From: Nymphaea colorata
Taxonomy: Eukaryota; Streptophyta; Magnoliopsida; Nymphaeales; Nymphaeaceae
Direction: 5' to 3'
Assembly (NCBI RefSeq): GCF_008831285.2
Contig: NC_045141.1
Coordinates: forward strand, 17,780,106-17,844,105
Length of the DNA: 64,000 nt
Shown here: positions 1 to 12,003 of the stretch, one piece after another
How the letters are laid out: each line of letters opens with the position of its first letter
How positions within the stretch are numbered: position 1 is the first letter of the stretch
Translations under genes and position numbers: made by a program
The notes under the pieces: model-generated
What the model saw: only the letters and a program-made list of their open reading frames with translations
Told to the model about the DNA's origin: nothing
The model's database searches: none

Positions 1-1
1 A

Positions 2-316
2 CAAGCCGCATGGCGCAGCTACAAGAAGAGAAAATTGGCAAGGAAGCTAATAATGCAAGAGTCGTACTTTGTACTGGCAGAACAAGAAGAGGAAGATGAG
101 GAAATGCAAATGCATACTGAGACAGCCCCAGAGGATATGCCTGATACAACACAAAACGATTCTTTCAGAATGATTGCCTCTAGGTTTGCTGCAAACGCAA
201 GGAAAGGAGCTCAAAAGATCAAGTCAGCCGCTGCACCAAGTTTGCCTGGACAGTTGCCCAAACTACAGAAGCCTGATGAACCCGACTTTTCTAGAGAGCC
301 TGAAGAGGAAGATTAA
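2..316 (+). CDS. Cyclic nucleotide-gated ion channel, C-terminal end (partial)
   Basis: The frame is open from base 2 and reads QAAWRSYKKRKLAR, the IQ-type calmodulin-binding stretch that follows the cyclic-nucleotide-binding domain in plant CNGCs. An acidic run (EQEEEDEE) follows, then ASRFAANARKGAQK and LPKLQKPDEPDFS close to the stop (TAA 314-316). The SRFAAN and LQKP.EPDFS signatures are characteristic CNGC tail motifs. CNGCs are plasma-membrane cation channels, mostly Ca2+-permeable, regulated by calmodulin through this tail. Only about 104 C-terminal residues are present; the six transmembrane helices, pore and nucleotide-binding domain lie left of the window. The basic tail and final PDEPDFS look closest to the CNGC14/15/16/17 group, but that subgroup call is inference. 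A probable 3'UTR runs to about position 600-720. Confidence 0.88.
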   Translation, partial: QAAWRSYKKRKLARKLIMQESYFVLAEQEEEDEEMQMHTETAPEDMPDTTQNDSFRMIASRFAANARKGAQKIKSAAAPSLPGQLPKLQKPDEPDFSREPEEED

Positions 317-1860
317 CAAGCTGCTAACTCCATTCCAGGTCTAGCCAGATGGAGATCACAGACTCAAATGGGATACTTGCAGTTTCAAAACCAACACCCC
401 CACCCCCACCCTCACTCCCCCAAACAGAAACAAGGGATCATTTTCAATATTTCGTTTCCTGTATTTTATGTGTGTATGTTAGAGAGATGAAACGGGTGCT
501 GTTACTTGTATGTATCTCTGCTTGCTAAAATTTTATTTATTTGTTATCATGTTTATTGTGATGGAAGCATAAAACTACCAGAATGAAGGAAATCTAAACA
601 ACAATTTTAAGAATGAATATAGTTGTTTCTGGTGCTAGAATCACTCTGTTGGTTCGCCTGATGTTGACGCTAAAGTTCTGTGGTGTGATATGCCAAACAA
701 GCTTGACAAATAAACTGTTCATACAACGCTGCGCTGTGACCCATTACGTGATGACCACCATCCTGCACATTGTGCTTCTTTCTGCCACAGGCGTTCTGAC
801 TAGTGGATGAAGACAATAATGCCAACCAAAATCGCTCGTTTTAGTTTACGTACAAGGAACATCATGGTCCTAATATCATTCGGAAGAAAACCTTGGACTG
901 TTCTGCGCAAACGAAGTACAAATCGACTTGCTTTATGGTAATATTATTTTGTAATTCATGCGAATACTTAAAAAGCATCCTTCTTCAAATATTTTCCTTG
1001 TTATTATATACGAAATAAATTTGAAAATACCTTTTTTTTAGGAAACTGAGGACGGATGTAAAAAAGAAGAAAGATTCATGTTTAGGAAATGAAACATGTG
1101 ATACCCCAAAAAAGGTGTTTTTATTGGAAAGGCTTCTGAGGCTCGAACTTGAAGTATCAAACAGATACTTTGTCTCAAAATATTTCTAGAACCAATAATT
1201 TCATAAAAGATTCGAATTGAGAAATAATACTATGATACAATGACATTAAAAATTTCATCGTTACTTTTTGGATTGAAACTTACATGGTTTGCATACAACA
1301 GTGGTCAATAGTGATAAAAAAATAGATGGCTGACTCACAGGTAGCCCCAAAACTGACTCAATAACCAGGCGGCAGCGCACACATACACACAAACACTATA
1401 TATATATTTATATATATATATATAAAAGACAGTAACCTCTCTCGCTCTCTCCAACTTTTTTTTTTTTTGAGCTCTTTCTCTCCACCTTCTCTCCGTGCCA
1501 ATTTTCATAGGAAGAGAGTTAAGTCAAGGATAAACAACAGCAAATAAAGAAAATTAAGAAAAAACTGTTTTTTCATTGTCATGGACAAAACAGAGTGGAT
1601 GAACAGCGAGGCAACTGTGAAAAAGCCAACCAACGGGTGGGAAGAAAATCGTGAGAAAAGGAAGGTCACTGTTGAAGATTATGACGACTGTTGTTGTAGA
1701 AACTAGAAAGAGAAAACGGGGATAACGTGGGTTGGCTTTGTATAACCGTAGAGGAAAGAATCAAGAATATGGATAAGGGTAAAATCTCCTAGCAAATCTG
1801 ATCTTAAACGGTTTCCTCTGATCTCTCTCTCTCTCCCCCTTTCTCTCTCTCTAAGAGAAA
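317..1860. other. CNGC 3'UTR and intergenic DNA
   Basis: The first roughly 250-400 bases are the probable CNGC 3'UTR; an AATAAA lies near 710 (ACAAATAAACTG). The rest is AT-rich with no coding signal. It holds a TA microsatellite (1397-1425) and pyrimidine-rich CT tracts (about 1430-1490 and 1820-1852). No recognisable gene was seen. Confidence 0.5.
1397..1425. repeat. TA dinucleotide microsatellite
   Basis: Two TA runs separated by a single TTTA interruption. Confidence 0.9.
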
Positions 1861-1882
1861 GAACACCAACGATGCCCTTCTC

Positions 1883-1890
1883 TATATAAG
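1883..1890 (+). promoter_or_regulatory. Candidate TATA box, possibly of the invertase gene
   Basis: TATATAAG sits in a GC-richer island just after a CT-rich tract, a common plant core-promoter arrangement. The next clear coding start is the invertase ATG at 3207. A good acceptor (TTCTTCTGCAG, ending 3190) lies 16 bases before that ATG, so a leader starting near 1915 with a long 5'UTR intron is possible. Whether this TATA serves the invertase is inference; a nearer unrecognised promoter is equally possible. Confidence 0.35.
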
Positions 1891-2019
1891 AGCACGCAGG
1901 CGACATCGATGGGCAGAAGCAAGAGAAAGCCTGTTTCTGCTCAAAGGCATCGAAGAGAGGCCAAGTCAAGAGATCAGGAACCAGGGAGACCCATTTGCAG
2001 GTTGTTGGAATTTTCTTGA

Positions 2020-3206
2020 AGGTTGGAGAAGAACTCATTTCTTACTCCCAAGGGAATTCGATATATAGACCTGATAGTTGAATGTGGTGACCCCAAATGG
2101 CTTTGTTTTTTTCTAATATTCTTTGTAAGATTTATGTGTTCGACTTGCAATTCATTTGTTGTTACTGATATGATATTGAGTTTCAACCTGCATGTCTGCT
2201 GTATTCGTAGAAATGTATTTGGCAAGACTCACATTGCCATTTTCGCTAGATGCATATTTTTGAAACTTCAGCTTGTTTCTATCATTTGACTAAACAAGGG
2301 GACGTTTTTTGTAAATTTCTGTCTATTAAATTAGTTAATTATTATATAACCGTAATGAAGATCAATTTATATATGTTAAATGTTTTCTTTTGAATCATCA
2401 TTTCGCCTCATATTTTTATGTTCTAAACATTTAACTCTCATTGTACAACTCTCAAAAGTAATAAGTCTAAGCGATCATTCAAGTCATATGAAAACAAGAA
2501 GTTTCATCGGAATCACATGTTCGAGCCAAGCCAAGCTGAGCATCTATTGTTCAAATTGTCTTCTAAACCTTTTCTTTATAAGTTTGAACAATCACACAAG
2601 CCGAGCTGAGCCAAACAGTGAGCTGTTCGGAGTCGCATTTCCAAGTGGACTGGAGATGGGTAGCTAAATGCGTTGTCCTATTTTGACAGACATGACTCTA
2701 ACTCTAAATTTCTCCACAGTTTTTCTTTGTTGCATTGTTTATGAAGAATGGTTTTTCCCCTTATTTTTTCTGATCTTGTTTTCAAGTTAGTTCTCGTGAA
2801 GACAGCAAAAAGGTAGAAAACCGAGCTTCCTTGTCTAGAATAATTGCATTTGGTCAGTTTCGCCTGTCCTATTATGGAAATATTGCTTACTTCTACTTGG
2901 CTTGATTACATTTTGGCTCGAATACTAAAATGAGCGACCTTGAAGTGCAAGATCAAGATTGTGCTCGGACAAGCTAACCTTAAAAGTCTTTTTTAAACCT
3001 GATTAAACTCCAGCAATTGGGCTGGAATATGCTCGTGAAATGTTTTCTGCATTGATAAATGATTGTATAGAATAGATAGCAAAAGACTTCGCAGCTTCAT
3101 TTAAATAAATAACTTAAGCCCTCACAAAATACTGATCAATTAAGATAACAATCTGCTCTTCTGATTTCATATGTTGGTTTTCTTCTGCAGCATAGCTTGA
3201 GGTACG
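2020..3206. other. Region upstream of the invertase; promoter or 5'UTR intron
   Basis: AT-rich, with no supported ORF. It contains scraps of a GAGCTGAG/GCTCGG-type dispersed repeat (about 2520-2640 and 2910-2980) resembling the CGAGCTCGAG-rich MITE at 56421-56979. It ends in a polypyrimidine tract and TGCAG at 3186-3190. Confidence 0.4.
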
Positions 3207-6200
3207 ATGGACGTTTATAGGCTGCTACTTTGCTTTGTTCTCGTCCTCACGGTATACTTGGTTAAAGAAATTCATGCAACTCATCACGTCTATGAAGAAC
3301 TCAAGAACGTAGCACCCAACTCTACTCAAGTCTATCAGTACAGAACAGGCTACCATTTCCAACCACCAAGTCACTGGATTAATGGTATAATTTCATTACC
3401 TTCTTTCTACTAAGACAAGGATCTTCTGCTAATTTTAACCAGCTTCTAACTCTCTTCTGTTGTTTCTTAATTTGTGATGCATGACTAATTTGCGCAACCA
3501 GATCCTAATGGTGAGCTCCCATTTCTCTAATCTTTGTTCACAAAAGGTAATTGAGATACTGAAATTTCACTGAAATATCATTCCGTCTTCAAATTTCAGG
3601 CCCTCTGTATTATAAGGGAGTCTACCACCTGTTCTATCAATACAACCCATATGGTGCTGTATGGGGAAACATCGTTTGGGCTCACTCCGTATCAACAGAC
3701 TTAATCAACTGGTTGGCTCTTGAGCCAGCGATTTACCCAACTGGGCCATTTGATATAAATGGTTGCTGGTCTGGCTCTGCTACCATCCTCCCAGGGGGCA
3801 CCCCTGTCATCATATACACAGGAATTAACACAGCAAACCAACAGGTTCAGAACATTGCTGTTCCCAAGAACCCGTCTGATCCTTTCCTCAGGGAGTGGGT
3901 GAAGCCTTCTTACAACCCTCTAATGGCTCCAACCATCTACAATCAGATTAATTCTAGCTCTTTTAGGGATCCTACAACAGCATGGCAGGGCCCAGATGGA
4001 AGATGGAGAGTCCTGGTTGGTAGCAAAAGAGGTCACAGAGGAATGGCGCTGCTCTATAGGAGCAAGGACTTCAGTTACTGGGTTAAGGCTAAACACCCCC
4101 TTCATTCTGCAGAAGGCACTGGCATGTGGGAGTGCCCTGATTTCTACCCTGTTTCTGTTAGAGATACAGTGGGATTGGACACCTCTGTTAATGGTGAAAA
4201 TGTGAAACATGTATTGAAAGCAAGCCTGGATGATGAAAAGTACGAGTACTACACTGTAGGCACATACTTGCACGAGAAAGACAGTTATGTTCCAGATAAT
4301 ACATCTGCTGATGATGCAACCGGCCTTCGTTATGATTATGGGAAGTTCTACGCCTCAAAAACATTCTTTGATGGCGCAAAGAATAGGAGAATTCTTTTGG
4401 GGTGGATGAATGAATCAGATAGCGTCTCCACTGATGTGCAGAAAGGCTGGGCTGGTGTCCATGTAAGTTTGTGAATAGCACTGCAATTATTTAAGTACGT
4501 AATTAGAGAAAAGGCATTTCTCAGCATGTGGATATATTTAGGAGTTGGTTACAGTTTAGGCAAGATTCTCTTGGGTAGGAGAGATATCTTCTCCCATTGA
4601 GGATGCTTCATGTCGATTGTACTATAAAATAATGAAGCAGAGAATGACTCCTTCCCCTTACTGGACGGGGAAGTACCTCTTGAGCATAAAGTTTTGAAGG
4701 ATCCGACGAAATTTTGTGGTTTTCCTCATTATAGAAGAAAACTACCCAAGCCGGTTGACTAACGAAGATCTGCTTTTCTTTTTTTTCTTTTATGTTATTC
4801 ATTTTTAGTCAATTCCACGACGTATTTGGCTTGATCCAAGCGGCAGACAGCTTGTTCAATGGCCAGTTGAAGAAATTGAAGCTCTACGTGGCAATCAATA
4901 TGATATTCAAAATAAAAGGATTGAGAGTGGATCAGTTGTTGAAGTTCCAGAGATAAATGCTTCACAGGTAAGCTAAAACTGCCAGTGTTGAGGTAGCATG
5001 AACTAATGTTAGTCTCTTATGGTCTACCTCCTTTTGATTCAATCTTTTAAAACCATTCAATTGAGCCAGAGACTTAATTTGTTTCTTCAGGCAGATGTAG
5101 AGGTTACCTTTGATCTGTACAGCTTAGAGGAGGCTGAGGTGTTGGAGACCAATCTTGTGGATCCACAACTGATATGCAGTATGAAGGGTGCCTCTGTTAA
5201 AGGTGGAGTTGGACCATTCGGCGTGTTGGTTTTGGCTTCAAAGGATATGCAGGAGCAGACTGCTGTCTTCTTTAGGGTGTTTAAGGGTCAAGGCAACAAG
5301 AACGTTGTAGTCATGTGCAGCGATCAAAGCAAGTAAGAACATCATTGGATCCATGTTTTGTAGTGGTTTTGAAATGCACATGAACATGCACACACAACCA
5401 CAAAGCCACATGTGCAGGCACACGCACACACGCATTAAGCTCCAACATCCAAAGAAAAGGTTACAGCACGAGTCACAAATACAGGCACGGTCTTAAAAGT
5501 AACAGTTCATATTACAAATGTGGTGAAGCGACATATGGTGTGCCCTCTAACTTGAAATTCTGGTTTTATCACTATTTACAGTATTTTTTAGGAGATAATA
5601 CTAAGCGAAAGCATCAGTAAAGTTTTAAATCATTCTGAGAACATTTTGATCGTGAGAGCATCTGTTACTCCCTGCTGAAACCAAAAACTATAAGACGCAC
5701 CTATTGTCTATTGAGATTTTTGAGAGAAGGGTTATGATGGTGAGTTATATACGATGAACATAATGCAGGTCAACACTAGCAACTGATGTGGACAAGACTA
5801 CATATGGTGGCTTCGTAGATGTAGATCTAAAGGACGGGAAGCTGTCCCTACGTTCTTTGGTATGTTTTGACTCGAATACTCAATAACTGCATTACATGAT
5901 CTTGAATGAGTTTTCTTTTTTTGCCTCCATGAGAAGAAAAGGATTATATGATTACAACGCTGTTGCATTTGGTTGGTGTGCATAACAGGCCATAGCTTAC
6001 TCATCCTTCTGCATGCTGCAAGAATTCAAGCCTGTGCTATAACTTCACCATTGCACCAAGAACAGACCTCCCCAAAATCTTGCCATCTACTCGAAGCCCA
6101 TGTTGGCTGATTTGAAACCAGTTCGTTCCAACTAGTGGAACCTTTTCCGTCGATCTAACACCCTAAAGCCGAACCCTGATCTTATTTTTTCTTTGGAAAA

Positions 6201-6432
6201 AGTGCCAAGAGGATTAGAATCAATGTTGATTGTGGTTTGGTGTTTGTAGATTGATCACTCTATAGTGGAGAGCTTTGGTGCTGGAGGGAAGACTTGCATC
6301 ACTGCTAGAGTTTACCCCAAGACGGCTGTGGGAGACGATGCTCGGCTCTTTGTGTTCAACAATGGCTCTTCTGCAGTTGGCATCACCAGACTGAGTGCAT
6401 GGACGATGCTGCAACCTTCCGTTAATGGATAA
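3207..6432 (+). CDS. Cell-wall (acid) invertase, GH32 beta-fructofuranosidase, complete
   Basis: Seven exons join in frame to 574 aa: 3207-3384, 3502-3510, 3600-4462, 4809-4967, 5091-5332, 5769-5859, 6250-6432; all introns are GT-AG. The enzyme hydrolyses apoplastic sucrose to glucose and fructose. A hydrophobic signal peptide (about residues 1-24, ending EIHA) precedes the GH32 fold. The nucleophile is in WINDPNG (D60), the transition-state stabiliser in FRDP (D186) and the acid/base in WECPDFYP (E240). Proline in WECPD is the cell-wall signature; vacuolar enzymes have valine. DKTTYG and the C-terminal beta-sandwich motif [10 protein letters not shown] are present. Exon 2 is the 9-nt mini-exon typical of plant invertases; it supplies most of DPNG. 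Length matches the family (about 570-590 aa). AATAAA at 6576-6581 is the likely poly(A) signal. No lesion was seen, so the gene should be functional. Confidence 0.95.
3502..3510 (+). other. 9-nt mini-exon of the invertase gene
   Basis: ATCCTAATG is bounded by CAG (ends 3501) and GTGAGC (starts 3511). With the final G of exon 1 and the start of exon 3 it restores Asp-Pro-Asn-Gly of the catalytic beta-fructosidase motif. Skipping would remove three residues including the nucleophile context but keep the frame. Such mini-exons are established in plant invertases. Confidence 0.93.
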
Positions 6433-7690
6433 TGGGGAGGACATATAGGAACCCACTTAGGATCCTTCTTTTTATTCTTTTTTTCTCTCTTCTAACATTT
6501 AGTTTGTCTTGAGTGCTTGTATTCATTCCATCCTGTGCATGGTGGACTGGTGCTGCATCGATCCGTTGATCATTCAATAAAATCGCAATAGTTATGTGCA
6601 GCCTACCAAAATAATGGGTTGAGTTATGGGGAGATGAACCGAATGCATTTCAAAATTTCTCCTCTTTCTTTCTCTCTCTCTCTTTCTGTTTCTCCCACAC
6701 ACACACACATGCACACACAAAGAGAAATGCATGTGCACGTATTCGTGGATGTCAAGTGCTTAATTTCCAAGATAAAACAGATGGGGGCCAATTTGTGTGA
6801 TGCTGAAAGCATGTAAATTGCTGGTTTTAGCAGCACCAAACAAGTTCTAAAACTTGTCTTGATGCCAGAACTATGTTTCTGAACAGTTTTGAAGTTCCTT
6901 TTGTAAGGGACATGCATACGTAGAGATTTTTCTTTTCTTTTCTTTTCTTTTTTAATTCCGTTTCACCAGTAAAGAAAGTGACTTTTTAATAGTAAGGAAC
7001 TTGACGAAAAGGTAACTCCAGTAATAAGATTATTCAGAAGTACCCTGTGAGGTTCAGGACTGAGAATGATAACGGAACAGCTCTGCCAGCTGCGCATATA
7101 TATATCTTAAGAAGCTCCCAGTTTTCAGCCAACCTGAATCTGCAAAAGGCCCAATTGAAAGTTGGAACCAGAACCACAATACAAGAAATAAAAATGAACA
7201 GAACAAGAGTACAGAAGTAAACCTCATAAAATGGACAACTGGTAGAAATTGTTACTAACACCAGAGCGTTGCTGTTTTAAAATCGATGTTACACCACAGA
7301 ATCTAGCAACTACTACTGTGTTTACTGAATTGGACCAAATAGTAGAGCAGGCCGGGAACACTATTAGCGTTTTACACCACACATCGCACTCAGCCATAGA
7401 AAATACGTATTATTTTAAAGAGTTAAAAATTGGTCAGCCCAATGAAACACGAAAAAATGCTTCTTTTTGAAAAAAATAAAAACGAAAAAGCACGTTTTAT
7501 GCTTGCTTTACTCCCTTTTTATTTTTTTTTAAACGTGTTTTTTCGTCAGTTTTGCAGTTTTTAATTACCAGTTTTTTTGTTTTTCATATTTTAAAAAAAA
7601 AAATCCCATTTTTTCCTGTCACCATATAAAACCTTGCCGTTTAAAACTTGAAGAAAATACTGATGGTTATGATTGATCACAAACATTTGT
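6433..7690. other. Invertase 3'UTR and intergenic DNA with microsatellite
   Basis: The 3'UTR probably ends near 6600, after AATAAA at 6576. A CT-then-CA microsatellite (about 6665-6720) is followed by a unique tail (about 6721-6790), and both are repeated at 15178-15290. The remainder is AT-rich, with poly-A and poly-T runs around 7480-7620. No gene was seen. Confidence 0.55.
6665..6790. repeat. Dispersed repeat with CT/CA microsatellite core, copy 1
   Basis: A CT tract, then a CA tract, then a tail with GCATGTGCACG and AAGTGCTTAATTTCCAAGATAAAA. The same order and tail recur at 15178-15290, so this is a dispersed repeat and not just coincident microsatellites. Confidence 0.6.
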
Positions 7691-8109
7691 AGGATAAAAT
7701 AGTAGCAGTTTCGATAAATGATTGACATGTAGAATTAAGATTCGGGATTATTGAATGCAGTTTATAAAATTTGATCGTTGAGCATCAAGAATTACACTTT
7801 AGAACAATTATTAATAATCGAAAATTATTATCCCTGAAAAGGAATATTATTTTATTGTCTTGCCTCTGTTGACCAATTGCAAAGACAGGCACAATTATAT
7901 GGTGAATATACATGAGTTAAGGCTTGGTTGGAGGGATCCTTGGAAGATTACTCCCGCCCAAGGTGCCTTAGATATGTCGTTTGTCATCCATATGAAGGAC
8001 TTTAAAAAATGTCAGCACCTCCAATTCCTCTAAAATCATGGCCGCACATTCCTTCCAGGATTAGATGCTTATTAAATGGTGCAAAAAGAAAGAAAGAAAA
8101 AAAAAAGGT

Positions 8110-8490
8110 TTCGTGGTACCCATCCAAATGAAAAAGTCAGATATGAGAAAAAATTTAATATCAAATTCAAATTTAAGAAACTACATTCAATTGGATTCAA
8201 ATTCAGATTTAGATGTACATAAATATCCGATCAGATTTGGATTTTGAATGAATTTATCTTTAAACAAATATTCTATATCCAATGCTCTTGTATTTTGAAA
8301 ATTACTCGTCCAAAATTCAGATTCAGATATGAATGTAAAAATCAGATTCCAATTGGATTCGTATTGTGAAATCTGATCTCGGATTTAGATTCAGATATAA
8401 CTTTTGATTGTTCTTTAAATCCAAATATATGAATATCCAAAACAATCGATATAATTAAAGGGTATATCTGGTTTGAATCTGATCCACTAT
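8110..8490. repeat. GATTCAGATAT-rich dispersed repeat, copy 1
   Basis: A degenerate array of AT-rich words related to TCAGATTCGGAT. It aligns over at least 150 bp with 15540-15690 (shared CAGATATGAATGTAAAAAT, AATATCCAAAA and ATACAATTAAGGGTATAT-like blocks). Related sequence forms the bounded element at 49429-49780, so this is probably a decayed hAT-type MITE. Its own ends are not identifiable. Confidence 0.55.
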
Positions 8491-9728
8491 AAAGGTGACG
8501 GTTCATGTTCATATGCCTCAAGACCAGCTCCAAGGTGCGGTTGAGATGATATTGGATTTTGCTACCGTAAGAGCTAGATTGATTATTGCTAGCCTCACAT
8601 TCATTATCATGAAGGATCGTTTGTGATTGAATCTCAATACAGTGAGAGAGCGATGTCTCGACTACGTTCTCATTCATTGATGTTCCCTCAACCAAACTTA
8701 TCTGACATTTTCCTTCAGCAATTGATACTACGACGATGAGTCCAAAGGTCAATTGATAGATGCAATGAGGTCAGGATCATTCATATCAAGTCTATTCACC
8801 CTATGTTGTGGATCCGGACTACCGATAGTGATGTCATCTATATTACGCATTTAATATGAGGCAACCAGCCGGGGACCATACACGAACCAATCTGTAAAAT
8901 TGCTGGCGATAAGAAAACATTATTGATATGTGTCCCTCGTTGGTCAGTCAGGGCATCCAGAGTCGGTCTCAGATAAGGAGGAATGTTTGCATCGAAACTG
9001 GTTATATGCACAGGTCTATGCATGAAAATTATCATTGAAAGTAGATCAGGAAAACTCATGTCATGCACTGGGGTCGCTATGTACCCCTGTGCACATAACC
9101 ACCTCTCATATTGCATGATATTGGTAAATGGCCGGCATGTGTCTTGAAGAGAGATCTAGTACTTGAAAAAACAGCAAAGTGCTTATGGTTTGTAATAATT
9201 TTGGAAAATAAATCACATATAACGTGTGCTTAATCTGAACTGTAGTTAGCATTGAAAAAACATTGTCACAAGCTGATCTTGTTTGGTAATTCGAGGACTT
9301 CACTCTATGCACCAAAATCATTCTGAGAGATTCTGATGTGTTTTAAATGGAAAAAGCACATGCCAGGATCATACTAAGAGTCATCTATAATTAAGGCAGC
9401 TGGAGTTGAAAAACAAAATATACAGGTCTGCCAAGACTAGCCGACAAAATGGAAAAATGCAATAGCAAAAGTTGTGACAAGAAGTCACAAGAAACTACAA
9501 ACCAAATGAAAATGAAAGCGAAATGCAATACAAACGAGTAAAGAGAGGCAAAGAAAAACAGGGGAGGAGCAACTAGTCAGGAGCTGGCTGCTGGCGAGCG
9601 TCCACCAATGCGCACATCAGCTCGAACCACTTAACCCACAGAAGCAACAAAAGTAGCAGCTGTGTTCCTCCTGATTGTTTTGCTCCTTCCATAAGCCCTA
9701 GCGTTATAGTTGTAGTTATAGTTATAAG

Positions 9729-9917
9729 CAGGGGTGGAGCCATAAATTTTTTTATGAGTGGGACCCAATTGAAGTTTCTACATTTTGACTGAGGCCAAAA
9801 TATCATTTTAAATTTTTTATATAGGACAACTGAAATTTTTTAAAATTTACATGTAAATTTATTTTTTTTAGAGAGGGGGTTCAGGACCCCTACGAGCTCC
9901 CCCTGGCTCCACCCCTA
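9729..9917. mobile_element. hAT-type MITE, 189 bp, with terminal inverted repeats and 8-bp TSD
   Basis: The left end CAGGGGTGGAGCC pairs with the right end GGCTCCACCCCTA (12 of 13 inverted). Flanking 8-mers are GTTATAAG (9721-9728) and GTTAGAAG (9918-9925), a 7/8 direct match as expected for a hAT target-site duplication. The interior is AT-rich and non-coding. CAGGGG.GGAGCC termini are a familiar non-autonomous hAT signature in plants. Confidence 0.82.
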
Positions 9918-10887
9918 GTTAGAAGGACAAACCCTAGGTAACTTAGTGATGTCAAGCCATGGTGATTATTGGCCCTTAACCATGGTGATATTGCTGTGTA
10001 GAAAACACGGTTTTTATATTGCACATAATTGATTTGTGAAATTACCCTGAGAACGCGTCAACGTTTTGTCGCTCCGATTTTTACCACAGAGATTTGATCT
10101 GTTTCAAAATTTCAAACTCTAGGATTGGATCAGTCTGCTTATTTAATTAAGATCTTATAAGCTATGTATAAACTTTGAGAAGATTTGAAAGACAACTTTC
10201 TTTTTTTATTCTTATAAATTAGTCCCATTTATGCATGCAGGACATTAATCCAAGCTGATACCAAGATTTAAAGGTTTTGAACCCTAGAGATCAAATTCTT
10301 CTGGTTAAAATTCTCAAAACATGATAAACTAAAAGACGATCCTGAAATGTAATTAGACAAATTTCCTGCAATAATAGAAAGAAGCGAATCCTTTTGTAGC
10401 CCCTACCGTTATAAGGACAAGCTCTAAGCTGATCAGCATGGTGGAACTAACGTTAGGAATTAGTTGCTTTCTCCTTTGCCCTTCACAAAGCAACAAAACG
10501 TTCCCTCAAGTGAGGCCTTTTCCATTGTTGGAGCCAGGATTTTTTTGTTGCGGGGCACTTTGAGTCGTCAATTTGGGTTCGATGTGGGCATCTCAAGTGA
10601 CTGAAACCTGGCCTAACTTCACTGCAATGAGGTTTTTCAAGATATCTGGTGTGGGCGATGGCCCTCACCAACCAGACTTTAGCTGTAAATCGCAGTTGAA
10701 AATAATGTCTGGGCAAAATGAGGATCTGATCGAAATCAGGAAGGCAAGTGTACTTTGCAATGACTGTAATTGCAATTAATAAAGAGAGCAGCAGTAAACA
10801 AAACACAGCCTGTGAAGAAAAGAATTATGGGAAAGACAATCATGCTCGAAATAAGGAGAAAGGCAAGACGAGGAACCAATTCCGTTA

Positions 10888-11337
10888 GGGAGCGTTAGAT
10901 TCACTTGGAATGAATGAAATTTTCGAATCGATATTTTCATTCTTTAAAAATGAGAATTGCTTTATCAAGCAAAGAATTTTGACCCTAGAATTATAGGCCC
11001 ATTCTAGAATCAAAATTTTAGAATTATGGTTCCACCATAGGGGGTGTATTGTTCTACAATTTTGGAATCTTTTCATCTCTCTTTATTGTACAAGGCATTA
11101 AGACTTTATTCATCTCTCTTTATTGTACTAGGCATTAAGACTTTAATTCATGAATTGTCGAATTTTATTTCCCTTTTTGTCAAACAAGTTATTTTTAATT
11201 CTATTATCAAAAGTCCATACTATCAAACTCAAAGGAAAATTGGAGCAGGAAGTTTCATTCCAATTCCCCGTTAAGATGGAAATTTGATTCTAAAATTTTG
11301 ATTCAAGAATCAAAATTCTGAACTATCAAACGCCTTC
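10888..11337. mobile_element. 450-bp MITE-like element with imperfect terminal inverted repeats
   Basis: It starts GGGAGCGTTAGA and ends TCAAACGCCTTC; the reverse complement of the end is GAAGGCGTTTGA. The interior is rich in AGAATTTTGATTCTAGAATC-like inverted words, also seen in the element at 35118-35537. It is missing from the equivalent place in block C, where the offset between blocks falls by about 445 bp across it. The target duplication is not clear. Confidence 0.6.
11073..11146. repeat. 37-bp tandem duplication inside the MITE
   Basis: The unit beginning TCATCTCTCTTTATTGTAC occurs at 11073 and again at 11110, differing by one or two bases (ACAAGGC versus ACTAGGC). Confidence 0.85.
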
Positions 11338-11820
11338 TAATTACGGTGTTGATGTTCCTATTAACATCACCAAGGTGTCCCAATCTTGGAGATAAATTCA
11401 TAGAATAATGTGTTAGTATTCCTATTGCTGAATGCTTCTTTTAGCTGTCCCCGATCTTGAATGGGCTAGAAAATATGCTGCATATTGATGAATGATCATC
11501 TTAATGATCTACAGCGACAAAATCAGGCAATGGAAATTCAGGACAAGGGTCTCTTGAACACTAACCTTCATGTGATCTGGCGAAAGAGACATGGACCAGA
11601 TGAGGAAGAACACATGTAAACCTGTAAACTAAATTATTTCTTCCTTTTCATTTTCGATGCACCTTTTATTAATGAAAATTGAGAGCCCATCGCTTATCAT
11701 CTTCGTGATCTTAATCCTCTGCTTTGAATATGGATCCCTTACTTGGACCAGTCTTCCGGAGGGCGGCTTGCTGGGCAATTTCATGGTTTAATATATTTTC
11801 AATCTGTGGGGCCATATATA

Positions 11821-11947
11821 TTGACTGACTTTGGATCAACGCCTCAGATTTCCAATGGTAATGAAAGTGTAAGTCCGGTGGCCTCCTTGTAGAGAAGCAA
11901 GACCTGGACTGAGACCTCGCCTTAGTTTGCTCCTTGCCCTATATAAA
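11821..11947 (+). promoter_or_regulatory. Promoter module of EG45-like copy 1
   Basis: TTGACTGACTT at 11821 is followed about 120 bp later by a TATA box (TATATAAA, 11940-11947), 57 bp before the ATG. The same pair stands before copies 2 and 3. TTGACT fits the core WRKY-binding W-box (TTGAC[CT]); regulation by WRKY factors is inference. Confidence 0.7.
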
Positions 11948-12003
11948 GAAGGGGACTCCCAGAGAAAGGCAGTACCCATTCTCATATCCTTCTCCAAGTA
12001 ATC

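Noticed and set aside
1909-2019. 36-codon upstream ORF (MGRSKRKP...)
   Set aside because: Its ATG lies only about 20 bp after the candidate TATA box, probably upstream of the transcription start, and no known peptide is matched.
3920-4273. 117-codon minus-strand ORF
   Set aside because: Antisense shadow of invertase exon 3.
8342-8752. 136-codon minus-strand ORF
   Set aside because: Its first third overlaps the GATTCAGATAT repeat and the rest has no recognisable domain; the duplicated block C does not keep it open.
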